This document shows positions 27,431 to 36,709 of a DNA stretch of 64,000 bases, one piece after another. The first letter of the stretch is position 1. Each line of letters starts with the position of its first letter. Position numbers and translations under genes: made by a program. The stretch lies in NCBI GenBank assembly GCA_016711605.1, contig JADJSS010000007.1, forward strand, positions 1 to 64,000. The letters are read 5' to 3'. Origin of the DNA: Saprospirales bacterium. GTDB taxonomy: Bacteria; Bacteroidota; Bacteroidia; Chitinophagales; JADIYW01. The notes beneath the pieces are model-generated. The model was not told the DNA's origin and did no database searches. It saw only the letters and a list, made by a program, of their open reading frames with translations.

Positions 27431-27717
27431 TTTGGACTAAAAAAGCAGCTGAATCTTATAATAAGAATATAAAATACTTAGAAGAAAATTGGTCTGAAAA
27501 AGTAATTGAAGATTTCACAAATAAAACAAATAAACAATTAGAATTAATTGCTATATATCCTTACGCTGCGATATCAACACCAAAAAGCAAAAACCTCAGA
27601 AAGTTATTAATCGTAAAACAGATTTCATGTTTTTATTCAATAAATGAAACCAAGAACAGAATTACTGTACATTTATTTTGGAACAATTTTCAAAATCCAA
27701 AGAAATTAAAATTCTAA
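27415..27717 (+). CDS. RelE/ParE superfamily toxin
   Basis: 100 residues with the ParE/RelE fold signs: N-terminal IVWTKKAAESYNKNIKYLEENWSE, then FTNKTNKQLELIAIYPYAA, LRKLLIVKQISCFYSI and a final beta strand (RITVHLFWNNFQNPKKL). ParE-type members block gyrase; RelE-type members cleave mRNA on ribosomes. The sequence looks more like ParE (no RelE catalytic triad evident), but this is not decisive. It is encoded immediately after and overlapping its antitoxin. Confidence 0.82.
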   Translation: MAYEIVWTKKAAESYNKNIKYLEENWSEKVIEDFTNKTNKQLELIAIYPYAAISTPKSKNLRKLLIVKQISCFYSINETKNRITVHLFWNNFQNPKKLKF

Positions 27718-27761
27718 TTCCATTCCTAAATATTAAAAATCAACAATTCTACAATTAAGAT

Positions 27762-28529
27762 ATGAAAGCAATGATATTCGCAGCAGGTTTAGGTACGCGG
27801 TTAAAGCCGTTAACGGATAATTGTCCGAAAGCGCTGATACCTGTTGGTGGAAAACCAATGCTGCAAATTGTTATCGAGCAACTAAAAAAATACGGCTTCA
27901 ACGAGATTATTTTAAACGTTCATTATTTAGCAGAACAAATCTATGACTTTGTAGAACAAAATAATCAGTTCGGAATTAAAATATCATTTTCTGATGAAAC
28001 TGATAAACTGCTTGAAACTGGTGGTGGTTTGTGGAAAGCAAGAAATTTCTTTGATGATGGAAAACCTTTTTTGTTGTGCAACGCTGATGTATTGACGAAC
28101 ATCAACCTAGAAAAATTTTACAATGCACATGTACAAAGCAACGCCATTTCAACATTAGCTGTTCGCGAACGAAATTCATCTCGTTATTTATTGTTTGATG
28201 ATGACGATATTTTATTTGGCTGGGAAAATGTAAAAACACATGAAGTAAAAATTCCGCGTAAAATCTCAAATCTTAAATCTCAAATCTCAAATCCTGATTA
28301 TCAGCATCCATTACACGAACGCGCATTCAGTGGTTATCATATCATTTCACCAGAAATTTTTAAAACCTGCAAGCGCGATGGTATTTTTTCTATGGTTGAT
28401 TGGTATTTAGATATTTGCAACGACCACACCATTAAATGTTTTCATCACAATGATGATATTTGGATAGATATTGGTTCGCCTGAACAATTAGAAAAAGCGA
28501 ATGAAGTTATACAACTGCAACAGTTCTAA
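27762..28529 (+). CDS. MurU-like nucleotidyltransferase (NDP-sugar synthesis)
   Basis: A 255-residue single-domain nucleotidyltransferase. The signature GLGTRLKPLTDNCPKALIPVG (residues 9-29) binds NTP. LLETGGGL, LLCNADVL (metal Asp) and DIWIDIGSPEQL complete the active site. With an AmgK-like kinase upstream, the best fit is MurU, which makes UDP-MurNAc from MurNAc-1-phosphate, bypassing de novo synthesis; GDP-mannose or glucose-1-phosphate enzymes are alternatives. Residues 167-177 (KISNLKSQISN) are encoded by an in-frame run of AAATCTC heptamers like those found between genes, an apparent insertion. Confidence 0.85.
   Translation: MKAMIFAAGLGTRLKPLTDNCPKALIPVGGKPMLQIVIEQLKKYGFNEIILNVHYLAEQIYDFVEQNNQFGIKISFSDETDKLLETGGGLWKARNFFDDGKPFLLCNADVLTNINLEKFYNAHVQSNAISTLAVRERNSSRYLLFDDDDILFGWENVKTHEVKIPRKISNLKSQISNPDYQHPLHERAFSGYHIISPEIFKTCKRDGIFSMVDWYLDICNDHTIKCFHHNDDIWIDIGSPEQLEKANEVIQLQQF
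28261..28293 (+). repeat. in-frame AAATCTC heptamer repeat inside the MurU-like gene
   Basis: About 4.7 copies of AAATCT(C/T), 33 bases, adding exactly 11 codons. It does not correspond to a conserved block of the nucleotidyltransferase fold. Confidence 0.8.
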
Positions 28530-28536
28530 AAAAAAT

Positions 28537-28715
28537 AAACACATAGTTACATAGGTTTAAAAAGCACAGCAAAGTAAATATTGCAATTCATTTCGTAAGA
28601 TAAGAGAAGCATAGTTTGTAAGCAAAGCTTACAATATGTGTATCTATAACAAACTTCAAATACAATTGAACGTTAAGCTTTTTTATACTTTTCTATGAAT
28701 CTATGTGGTTTAAAA
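28537..28715. mobile_element. MITE-like repeat, copy 1
   Basis: Terminal inverted repeats (left AAACACATAGTTACATAG; right, on the plus strand, CTATGAATCTATGTGGTTTA) flank about 140 bp with an internal hairpin TTGTAAGC-aaa-GCTTACAA at 28617-28635. There is no ORF of note. Related copies are at 56589 and 63584. It is non-autonomous; no transposase is present in the window. Confidence 0.7.
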
Positions 28716-28737
28716 TAAAAGTACAATTGTTATAAAA

Positions 28738-29628
28738 TTATTGAATTAATTGATAATGAAACTTAGCAAATAAAGGTCGATGGTCGGAAAGCCATTCACC
28801 GTTTGCATCTAAAAACTTATCACCTTCTACTCGATAATCTAACAAGTCAATTTTAATTTTATCACTACTTCTGAAAAATATTTTATCTACTACTTCGCAT
28901 GTTGGATTCGTAGCAATTGGGTCGCAATCCATTAATGAAATTCCATTTTGCAAAGGTAAAACTCCATTTCGTTGTGTTTCTATCCAAGCATCTTTAAAAC
29001 CTAGATTCAATATTTCACGAATATTATCACCAGTACGTGTGTATCGGCAATTCATGTCACCCATAATGATTACTGCATTTCCTTTTGAGCGATATGCAAT
29101 ATACTTAGTTAATTGTAAAATATTTTTTCTTCGTGCTAATAAGTCTGCAGAATCTGATCCAGCATTACAATGCACATTGTATAAATCAACATAAATTTTA
29201 GAAGATAATTTTAATCTGCAAAGTGTAAAACCTTTAGGTGTATAGCAATCTGTTCCATTGCAATCAGACCATTCGGTGCGCATGAAATTAGTAATAATAA
29301 ATTTTGAAAATAAGTTCAATCCATCACCTAAAGATCTGTTTGCAACATATTGGCTTCTATATGGATGCTTATCATCTTTAATTAATAGATTGTGATAGTA
29401 AAAATCTTCCTGCACATTTACCACATCATAATTATTCAATCGTGGACTTATCAGTGGTGTATTTCTTAATGGATGTTGATCTACATTTATACCATCAGGC
29501 AAACCTGCAACATTGTAGGTTAATGCTGTGAAAGTACCTTCTGTTGAGCTGTCTTCTATTAATTCTTTCTGACAACCAGAAATAAGTAACCCAAAAACAA
29601 AGAATAAAATAAGCGTGTGTGTTCTCAT
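28738..29628 (-). CDS. endonuclease/exonuclease/phosphatase-family lipoprotein
   Basis: 296 residues. Lipobox LLISGC (Cys 19) predicts an exported lipoprotein. The EEP catalytic fold is complete: LTYNVAG, NVQED (metal Glu), YNVHCNAG, IIMGDMNCRY (catalytic Asp/Asn) and a terminal LSDHRPLFA (general-base His). Four Cys residues, in DCNGTDCY and MDCDPIATNPTCEVVD, may form disulfides. Relatives include sphingomyelinases, phosphodiesterases and surface nucleases; with a sphingomyelin-synthase-like gene 5 kb away, a phospholipid or sphingolipid substrate is possible but not shown. Confidence 0.88.
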   Translation of the reverse strand: MRTHTLILFFVFGLLISGCQKELIEDSSTEGTFTALTYNVAGLPDGINVDQHPLRNTPLISPRLNNYDVVNVQEDFYYHNLLIKDDKHPYRSQYVANRSLGDGLNLFSKFIITNFMRTEWSDCNGTDCYTPKGFTLCRLKLSSKIYVDLYNVHCNAGSDSADLLARRKNILQLTKYIAYRSKGNAVIIMGDMNCRYTRTGDNIREILNLGFKDAWIETQRNGVLPLQNGISLMDCDPIATNPTCEVVDKIFFRSSDKIKIDLLDYRVEGDKFLDANGEWLSDHRPLFAKFHYQLIQ

Positions 29629-29673
29629 TAAATAAAGCTACTTATTTTTTTGTAAATAAAAAACAAGTATTAT

Positions 29674-30111
29674 TTATTGCTTTACTAAAACGAAATGCAA
29701 TCTGTCGCCACCACAGTTGGTTGCAAGATTTCCATCCATTATAATTCGTTTTTTATATTTACTTCTGTAAATTCTGCCATCACCAGAACCGATACACCAG
29801 TTCAATCCTTTTGGCAAAACATCAGAAAATATGTACTTATCTTGTCTGATTCTAAATTTGTATGTATTGTAATCTAACTTTCCAGTTATTTGATATTTCG
29901 CTTTGTACACGTCTGTTTGGTAACGATAACTCACTGTCATCTCACCTCTAAAGTCACCAACATCATTATCATCAGTAATATATAAATTTACTATTAATCC
30001 GTTTTTATTATCAATATCAGTATTATCTTTCGTCACAATAACTCCTTTCCATTTTCCTCGCAACATTGGATTGCTAGCAAACATTGGAATTGTAGCCAAT
30101 AATAATGACAA
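29674..30111 (-). CDS. small secreted protein of unknown function
   Basis: About 145 residues, start uncertain. There is no ATG upstream of the hydrophobic segment. The frame reads IIKNFCIILSLLLATIPMFAS, a signal peptide, and must begin at TTG (30111), at an ATT or ATC codon further upstream near 30141, or after a lost base. The mature part is beta-rich (GKWKGVIVTKDN, GDFRGEMTVSYRY, HFVLVKQ) and has two Cys residues, which may pair. It looks like a small beta-barrel protein. No recognised family. It is 45 bp from the EEP lipoprotein on the same strand. Confidence 0.65.
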   Translation of the reverse strand: MSLLLATIPMFASNPMLRGKWKGVIVTKDNTDIDNKNGLIVNLYITDDNDVGDFRGEMTVSYRYQTDVYKAKYQITGKLDYNTYKFRIRQDKYIFSDVLPKGLNWCIGSGDGRIYRSKYKKRIIMDGNLATNCGGDRLHFVLVKQ

Positions 30112-30181
30112 TATGATGCAAAAATTTTTAATGATGTTATTTTTTATAAGTTATTGAAAACAGATTGAATTAACGATATTA

Positions 30182-31705
30182 TTAACCAACTGCTTTTCTC
30201 AATAAGTTATTCATATCAATTTTGGCTCCAACAATTTTGGCTACTTCATCCATGTGAATTCTGTCTTGTTGCATGGTGTCGCGCTCACGAATCGTAACTG
30301 TATTATCTTCTAAGGTTTGATGATCAACGGTAATACAATAAGGTGTACCAAGCGCATCCATTCTTCTATAACGTTTTCCGATTGAATCTTTTTCTTCGTA
30401 AAAAGTTCGTCCTACAAATTTTAAATGATTTAAAATTTCTCTTGCTTTTTCTGGTAAACCATCTTTTTTTAGTAAAGGTAGAATGGCCACTTTTATCGGT
30501 GCTAATGCTGGTGGCAAATTTAAAACCGTACGAGTTTCGCCGTTTTCTAAAACTTCATCTTTTAACGATTCGCTTATCACACGTAAAAACATTCTATCTA
30601 AGCCAATCGATGTTTCTATGACGTATGGCACATAGTTTTCATTGATTTCTGAATCGAAATATTGTAATTTTTTTCCAGAGAATTTTTGATGTTGTGATAA
30701 ATCAAAATCACCACGTGAGTGGATGCCTTCTAATTCTTTGAATCCAATTGGAAATTTAAATTGAATATCTTCAGCTGCATCTGCATAGTGTGCTAGTTTT
30801 TCGTGTACATGAAAACGTAAATTCTCTTGTGCAGTTCCTAATGCTAAATGCCAATTCATGCGCGTTTGTTTCCATTTCTCAAACCATTCTTTTTGAGTTC
30901 CAGGTCTTACGAAAAATTGCATTTCCATTTGTTCAAACTCACGCATACGAAAAATAAATTGTCGCGCTACAATTTCATTTCTAAACGCTTTTCCAATTTG
31001 TGCAATACCAAACGGTATTTTCAGTCTTCCTGTTTTTTGTACATTTAGGAAATTGACAAATATTCCTTGAGCAGTTTCTGGTCGCAAGTATAAATCCGTA
31101 GCATCTTCATCAACTGCACCCAATTTTGTACCAAACATCAGATTAAACTGACGAACATCGGTCCAGTTTTTAGAACCTGAGACTTCGCATGCAATTTCAT
31201 ATTCTTCAATCAGTTCTTTATAACGTTTGAAATCTGCAGCTTCAGCTGCTTTTGTGTATTCAGTTTCCAGCAACACACCTTTTGCATAATCGCGCGATGC
31301 TTTTATTTTTTCTTCTTCTGTTGCTGATGATAAATTCTTTTTCGCCAATTCTTTCTCACCTTTTTCTTTCAGTTTATCAATCTTTTCTTCTAATAAAACA
31401 TCGGCTCTATATCTTTTTTTAGAATCTTTATTGTCGATTAACGGATCTGAAAAAGAATCCACGTGGCCGCTGGCTTTCCAAACAGTTGGATGCATAAAAA
31501 TTGCAGAGTCTAATCCAACAATATTTTCGTGCATTTGCACCATGCTTTTCCACCAATATTCTTTGATGTTGTTTTTTAGTTCAACACCAAATTGTCCGTA
31601 ATCGTAAACGGCGCCTAAATTGTCATAAATTTCGCTTGACGGAAAAATGAATCCGTATTCTTTGCAGTGCGAAACGATTTTCTGTAAATTTTCTACTTCA
31701 GCCAT
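30182..31705 (-). CDS. glyS: glycyl-tRNA synthetase (alpha2 type)
   Basis: A class II synthetase charging tRNA-Gly, 507 residues, of the single-chain dimeric form also found in eukaryotes. Landmarks: N-terminal IFPSSEIYDNLGAVYDYGQFG, the FLRP-type LYLRPETAQGIFVNF, motif 2 FRNEIVARQFIFRMREFEQME, motif 3 ETSIGLDRMFL, and the anticodon-binding domain from about 400 (LPPALAPIKVAILPL). The start at 31705 (MAEVENLQKIV) is preceded at four bases by a -7 box. Expressed alone. Confidence 0.96.
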   Translation of the reverse strand: MAEVENLQKIVSHCKEYGFIFPSSEIYDNLGAVYDYGQFGVELKNNIKEYWWKSMVQMHENIVGLDSAIFMHPTVWKASGHVDSFSDPLIDNKDSKKRYRADVLLEEKIDKLKEKGEKELAKKNLSSATEEEKIKASRDYAKGVLLETEYTKAAEAADFKRYKELIEEYEIACEVSGSKNWTDVRQFNLMFGTKLGAVDEDATDLYLRPETAQGIFVNFLNVQKTGRLKIPFGIAQIGKAFRNEIVARQFIFRMREFEQMEMQFFVRPGTQKEWFEKWKQTRMNWHLALGTAQENLRFHVHEKLAHYADAAEDIQFKFPIGFKELEGIHSRGDFDLSQHQKFSGKKLQYFDSEINENYVPYVIETSIGLDRMFLRVISESLKDEVLENGETRTVLNLPPALAPIKVAILPLLKKDGLPEKAREILNHLKFVGRTFYEEKDSIGKRYRRMDALGTPYCITVDHQTLEDNTVTIRERDTMQQDRIHMDEVAKIVGAKIDMNNLLRKAVG

Positions 31706-31709
31706 AGCG

Positions 31710-31717
31710 CAAAGATA
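31710..31717 (-). promoter_or_regulatory. probable -7 box (TATCTTTG) of glyS, nearly leaderless
   Basis: TATCTTTG on the minus strand ends four bases before the ATG at 31705. The same geometry is seen at recR. There is no clear -33 element in the simple repeat beyond it. Confidence 0.45.
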
Positions 31718-31720
31718 AAT

Positions 31721-31753
31721 AATAGTAGTAAGTAGAAAGTAGTAAGTAATAAG
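31721..31753. repeat. simple intergenic repeat of AGTAGTAAGTA type
   Basis: Degenerate AGTAAGTA repeats between the divergent glyS and WG-repeat genes. Similar to 48450-48486. Non-coding. Confidence 0.5.
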
Positions 31754-31868
31754 TTTTTTTTATTAACTCTGTCATTAAAATATGCAAAAGAAATAATCGA
31801 GAAATACCAAAAATCACGTATTTACCTTATTTTTATTTAGGATTATATTGAAACTTATTTTAATCAAT

Positions 31869-34233
31869 ATGGAAAAAAAAATTTATAGTACCTTGATTCT
31901 GTTGTTTGCTGGTTTTTTAACGTTTGCACAAACAGATTATAAAATTGGCACCAAACATAAAGATGGTTATACCTCTGTTTATACTACAATTAATAAAAAA
32001 TCTACTACTACTTATGGTTCCACTTCTACAGAAAACCGGTATGGTTTGCTGGATGAAAAAACACAGAAAATTGTATTGCCAATAAAATATAAGTCTGCTT
32101 ACACGTCATATGAAGATGGTTTGTATATCGTACAAGACACCTTAGAAAAATATGGTTTGTTTTCGGTAAAGACAAAGGAGTTTCTGGTAGAGCCATCGTA
32201 CAATAAATTGGAAACCTTTACTGAAGGTGTTTGTATTGTACAGAAAAAATTCTTTGTGAATGGCTCGAGTCAATATTCTTATGGTACAATAGACAAAACT
32301 GGAAAATTAATTGTTCCAGATACATTTATTTATTTAGGTGTTTGCCGTAATGGTTTGATGAGTTTTAAGCAAAATGGGAAATATGGATATCTAAATAAAC
32401 AAGCAAAAATTGCAATTCCAGCGATGTACGCACGTGCAGAATATTTCTCTGATGGCTTTGCACTTGCACAATTGACTGATACTTCAAAAATTGGATATAT
32501 AAACACTGAAAACAAATTTGTAATTGAGCCAAAATATGTTTTTGCTGAAAGTTTTATCAAGGTTATGCGAATGTATTTGCATCGAAGAAATTTTATTCAA
32601 TGAAAAACGGCAATGTAAATTCTGACAAAGTTGGCGTAATCGATACAAATGGAAATCAGATAATTCCACCAATTTACGAATCTATTTCACTAAAAAAACC
32701 TGGTGGTGTTTTTAGAGTATCTATTGGAGAAAAACACGGATTGATTGATACAACAGGTACTGTTATTTTACCTGTTGAAAATAAAAAGTAGACGATTTTT
32801 ATGATGGAATTGCACGCGTTGAAAAAACTGTTGGCTTGTATGGCTTGGTAAACATAAAAGGAAAATGGTTGTTACCAGCTGTATACACTGAAGTTTATGC
32901 TTTAAATTCAAAAACTGGATATTATGCTAAAAAAGATGGACAATATTCTGTGTATGATAACAACATGAAATTAATAATTCAGGCAGACACTGCTAAAGCC
33001 ATTAAAACAAGTAAAAAGAATATTGTGTTTGTGTTTGAAAATTCAGTTAAGATATTTGATATTTCTGGCAAATTGATTAAAACCATAAAACAAGAAAATA
33101 TAGATTTATACGGCACTTCTTTCTATAGTAATGAAGATTCGTTGAAAGTGCCTTATTTTAAAGCAATTTATCTGTATAACCTTCAAACAAAAACACAACA
33201 AAAAATAATTGCCGATCAGATTTCTGATTTTAATGAAGAAGGAATTTTTATTGCAGAAAAGTCTGGAAAATATAACTTCTATGACTATACTGGCAAGAAA
33301 CTATATAATAAATCTTTTGATCGTGTAACAAATTTTTCGGATGGTATTTGCGCTTTGCAAGAAAGTTTATATAGCAACCCGTATTTAGCAGACAAATCGC
33401 TTACAAAAATTATGGATTTAGGAACTATTTTTTATGGACCTTATTCTGAAGGTTTAGCAATGGCAAAAAGTCAATATAGCAACATCATCTATTATTTAGA
33501 TAAAAAAGGAAAAGAACAATTTTATGTATTTGGAACCGAAGGAACTGCTTGCAAAAACAATAGAATTAAGATAAAAAATGAAGCTGGAAAATTTTACTTT
33601 GTAGATAGAAATGGTAAAAAAATCAACAATTCAACTTACGATGATTTAGGTGAATATTATGATGGTTTGGCTGGCTTTAAAGACAATAAAAAAGCTGGTT
33701 ACATTGACACATCAGGAAATATAGCTATTGCAGCAACATATGATGAAGTGAGCAATTTTACGAACGGAACTGCCATGGTGAAACAAGAAAATGCTTATTT
33801 CCAGATTGATAAAAAAGGAAAACCAATTAACAATACAAAATATACTAGTGTTGCAAATCCTTTAAATGGTAGTTTCCCAGTAAAAAAAGGAACTAATTTT
33901 GGTTTGATTGACAGCAAAGGAAACATCATAGCTGATTTTAAATACTACGAGATTGGTACAATTAGCGATGATATGATTTGGGCAAGAAAAGAAAAAGATG
34001 GAAATTTGATTTTATTAAATAAGAATGGAAAAGAAATTGCCGCTTATGATTTTGAAGGTTGCGGAAATTTTGAAAATAGTTATGCAACCGTATTAAAAAA
34101 TAAGAAAATTGGCTTAGTTGACAAAACTGGCAAACTTGTTTTAGCAACTGATTATGCAATGATGAGCAAAGTGTATAAAAACATAATAGCCATCGTAAAA
34201 CCAAATGGAACCATTACATCTGCTGTTCAGTAA
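31869..34233 (+). CDS. WG-repeat secreted protein, two frameshifts
   Basis: About 790 residues when repaired. The signal peptide MEKKIYSTLILLFAGFLTFAQ starts at 31869. The rest is a chain of WG repeats (about 25-30 residues each: YGLLDEKTQKIVLPIKY, YGYLNKQAKIAIPAMY, YGLVNIKGKWLLPAVY, AGYIDTSGNIAIAATY and so on), folding as beta-hairpin solenoids and probably binding ligand or protein. Frameshifts lie near 32565-32600 and 32785-32836 and are bridged by family-like sequence. The precise function is unknown. Its 3' end overlaps the convergent PAP2-like gene by 20 bp. Confidence 0.8.
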
Positions 34234-34936
34234 CCAATTCTTTTGATTTATGTTCTACCAAAAAAACTGTAGCTTCTTCTTTGTGAATATATTGATTCAT
34301 GAGCACACTTAATTTAAAAGCTAAAAAAGAGAAAAATGGTGCTGCAACAACATCAATAGTATAATGTACATGTTGTACCAGAATGAATGTACCGATTAAA
34401 AATGCCAACAATAACAGCAAAGCTTTCACATTTCTATTTACTGCAACTATAAAAAATAAAACCACGGTAGAAACATGTCCTGAAAAAAATAAATCCTTTA
34501 CTATATAACCACCACTTGGTGTGCTCATAAATATAATAGTAACTGGATCTTTCAGTAAAATCATACCGATTGGTGGTTCTAACGGAACTAAATATATTGA
34601 AATAGTACGCATTATTATCAGTAAACAATATGCTTGTAACGCTACAATAAACGCTTTTGGATGTAAGATAGTAGTTAAAATAAACGTACTTAACGCAATA
34701 TATGTTAATGAAAAAGTAAGCATAGAAATGTCGTGTGGTGGAATTAACGACAATAAGGGATCAAGCAGTGTTTTACCATGACGTACTTCTAAGTTGGAAA
34801 CAATAATTCTACAATATTTAAAAAGGAAAATGTAAATAAGTATAGTAATTACAAAATGATTTCTGTACGATTTGACGGAAAATAATTCTTTCCATCTATC
34901 AAACAACGTATTGAAATAATTTTTGATAAAGTTCAT
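34214..34936 (-). CDS. PAP2_C / sphingomyelin-synthase-like membrane protein
   Basis: 240 residues with about six transmembrane helices. The start at 34936 (MNFIKNYF) fits the promoter; an earlier in-frame Met exists at 34969. The catalytic signatures of the sphingomyelin synthase-like PAP2_C family are present: KDLFFSGHVSTV (catalytic His) and HVHYTIDVVAA (His and Asp of the HYTxDV motif). Such enzymes move a phospho-headgroup between lipids, for example onto ceramide or diacylglycerol. Many Bacteroidota make sphingolipids, so a lipid headgroup transferase is a reasonable inference. The actual donor and acceptor are unknown. Confidence 0.84.
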   Translation of the reverse strand: MNFIKNYFNTLFDRWKELFSVKSYRNHFVITILIYIFLFKYCRIIVSNLEVRHGKTLLDPLLSLIPPHDISMLTFSLTYIALSTFILTTILHPKAFIVALQAYCLLIIMRTISIYLVPLEPPIGMILLKDPVTIIFMSTPSGGYIVKDLFFSGHVSTVVLFFIVAVNRNVKALLLLLAFLIGTFILVQHVHYTIDVVAAPFFSFLAFKLSVLMNQYIHKEEATVFLVEHKSKELVTEQQM

Positions 34937-34966
34937 TTTGTATCGTAAAACGGTAAAAGAGAACCA

Positions 34967-35001
34967 CAAAAATAGCTAAAAAAAAGATATTAGGTGCAAA
35001 A
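34967..35001 (-). promoter_or_regulatory. Bacteroidota-type promoter of the PAP2-like gene
   Basis: On the minus strand, TTTTG (34997-35001) and TATTTTTG (34967-34974) are separated by 22 bases, fitting the TTTG/TAnnTTTG consensus. The start codon at 34936 is 30 bases downstream. Confidence 0.65.
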
Positions 35002-35050
35002 GATGTTTTGACGGTGAATTTTTAACGGAATTTTTGGAATTATTAATCAT

Positions 35051-36544
35051 CTATACCAACTCAGCTTCTTCTTTCCTTACGTTTTCTTTTTCCAAAATAA
35101 AATCATTTAGATTAATTGTTTTCGTGCGATTTCTGAATTCTAACGTAAATCCAGGCCAAACCGTATGGTTTTTTCCATCTTCTGTAATGTACCAGCTTTT
35201 ACAGCCAGACTGCCAAATGGTGCCAATTAATTTTTTCTGAATTTCGGCATTGAATTTATCTTGCACATCACGCTTCACTTCAACAGATTTAATATGTTGT
35301 TTTTGCATTTTTTGAATACAATCCATAATGTAATTCGTTTGCGACTCAATCATATAAATCATCGAGTTATGTCCTAAGCCAGTGTTGGGTCCGAGCATCA
35401 TAAATAAATTTGGAAAACCATTTATCGTAGTTCCATAATATGCTTCTGGTCCATTGGCAAAGGCATCTTTCATCTGCAAGCCATTTTTTCCTGTGACATT
35501 AAAATACTGGAAACTATCTGCAACATGAAATCCAGTTCCACATATAATCGCATCTATTTTACGTTCTTTTCCATCATTTGTAATTACACTATCTTTCGTG
35601 AATTTTGAAATTCCGTCAGTAACCACATCTACATTTGGCTGTGCAATTGCTGGATAATAGTTATTAGAAATCAAAACACGTTTACAACCTAAACGATAAG
35701 TTGGAATCAGTTTTTTCTGTAATTTTTCGTCTTTAATATATTTTTTGATGTGTCTTTTTCCAATCAATTCACCTAATTTCAAAATACGATCTTCGTACAT
35801 AAAACCTAACAACTGAGCTTCATTTAAATAATAAATGAAATCGCGATTGAGTTTTTGTACTAACGGAATTTTTTCAAAAACAGAATTTTGTGTTGGCGTA
35901 AAATCACCATCAGGTTTTGGTAAAATCCATGGTGCTGTGCGTTGCATTAAATATAGATTTTTAACTTGTGGCTGAATTTCTGGTACAAACTGAATAGCAC
36001 TGGCACCAGTTCCGATTACACACACATTTTTTCCGTGCAAATCATATTCATGATTCCATTTTGATGAATGGAATACAGCTCCTTTAAAATCATCAATTCC
36101 TTCAATATTTGGCAGACTTGGAATATGCAACGGTCCATTTCCGACTATTAAAACATTTGCAGTTAACTTTTCATTTCGTTGATTAGTGATTTGCCAGGTT
36201 GCATTTTTTTCATTGTATTTCGATGATTTAAGTTCCCAATTAAAAATAATATGTTCATCTAAATCGTATTTTTTTACGCAATGTTTTATGTATGCTAAAA
36301 TTTCTGGTTGAGGCGAAAATTGTCTGCTCCAACTTGGATTTGGCTCAAACGAAAAAGAATACAAATTTGATTTCACATCGCAAGCTGCACCTGGATAAGA
36401 GTTATCGCGCCAAGTTCCACCAACTTCATTTGCTTTCTCAATAATTTTGAAGTTATGAAAACCTATTTTTTTAAGTTGAATAGCAACACAAACACCAGAA
36501 AAACCAGTTCCAGTTATAATGATATTAAAATCTTTATTTGCCAT
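35051..36544 (-). CDS. flavin-containing monooxygenase, Baeyer-Villiger type
   Basis: 497 residues. The N-terminal FAD site GTGFSG (residues 11-16) is followed by GGTWRDNSYPGAACDV. The BVMO fingerprint FKGAVFHSSKWNH is at about residues 149-161 (FxGxxxHxxxW, with Asn instead of the usual Pro/Asp after Trp), and NADPH-binding IGTGASAIQFVPEI is near residue 177. These enzymes insert oxygen into ketones or oxidise heteroatoms using NADPH and O2. The substrate cannot be predicted. The gene is alone on its strand and begins 165 bp from the zinc-ribbon operon's end. Confidence 0.92.
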   Translation of the reverse strand: MANKDFNIIITGTGFSGVCVAIQLKKIGFHNFKIIEKANEVGGTWRDNSYPGAACDVKSNLYSFSFEPNPSWSRQFSPQPEILAYIKHCVKKYDLDEHIIFNWELKSSKYNEKNATWQITNQRNEKLTANVLIVGNGPLHIPSLPNIEGIDDFKGAVFHSSKWNHEYDLHGKNVCVIGTGASAIQFVPEIQPQVKNLYLMQRTAPWILPKPDGDFTPTQNSVFEKIPLVQKLNRDFIYYLNEAQLLGFMYEDRILKLGELIGKRHIKKYIKDEKLQKKLIPTYRLGCKRVLISNNYYPAIAQPNVDVVTDGISKFTKDSVITNDGKERKIDAIICGTGFHVADSFQYFNVTGKNGLQMKDAFANGPEAYYGTTINGFPNLFMMLGPNTGLGHNSMIYMIESQTNYIMDCIQKMQKQHIKSVEVKRDVQDKFNAEIQKKLIGTIWQSGCKSWYITEDGKNHTVWPGFTLEFRNRTKTINLNDFILEKENVRKEEAELV

Positions 36545-36658
36545 ATTTTTATAAATTACTAGTAGTAAAGTTAGTTTTAATTATTATTGCTTATCTGTAC
36601 AAAAGCTAATTTATTTTGTTTGTCTATGAACAAATGATTGTTTGTTTACTAAAAATAA

Positions 36659-36687
36659 AAAAAGTCAATCTTTGTAGATTGACTTTT
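36659..36687 (-). terminator. intrinsic terminator of the nif3/zinc-ribbon operon
   Basis: Arms AAAAGTCAATC (36660-36670) and GATTGACTTTT (36677-36687) with a 6-base loop and a T-rich 3' side on the minus strand, 22 bases after the stop at 36710. Confidence 0.8.
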
Positions 36688-36709
36688 CTGTTTGTATTTT
36701 ATTTGTTGA

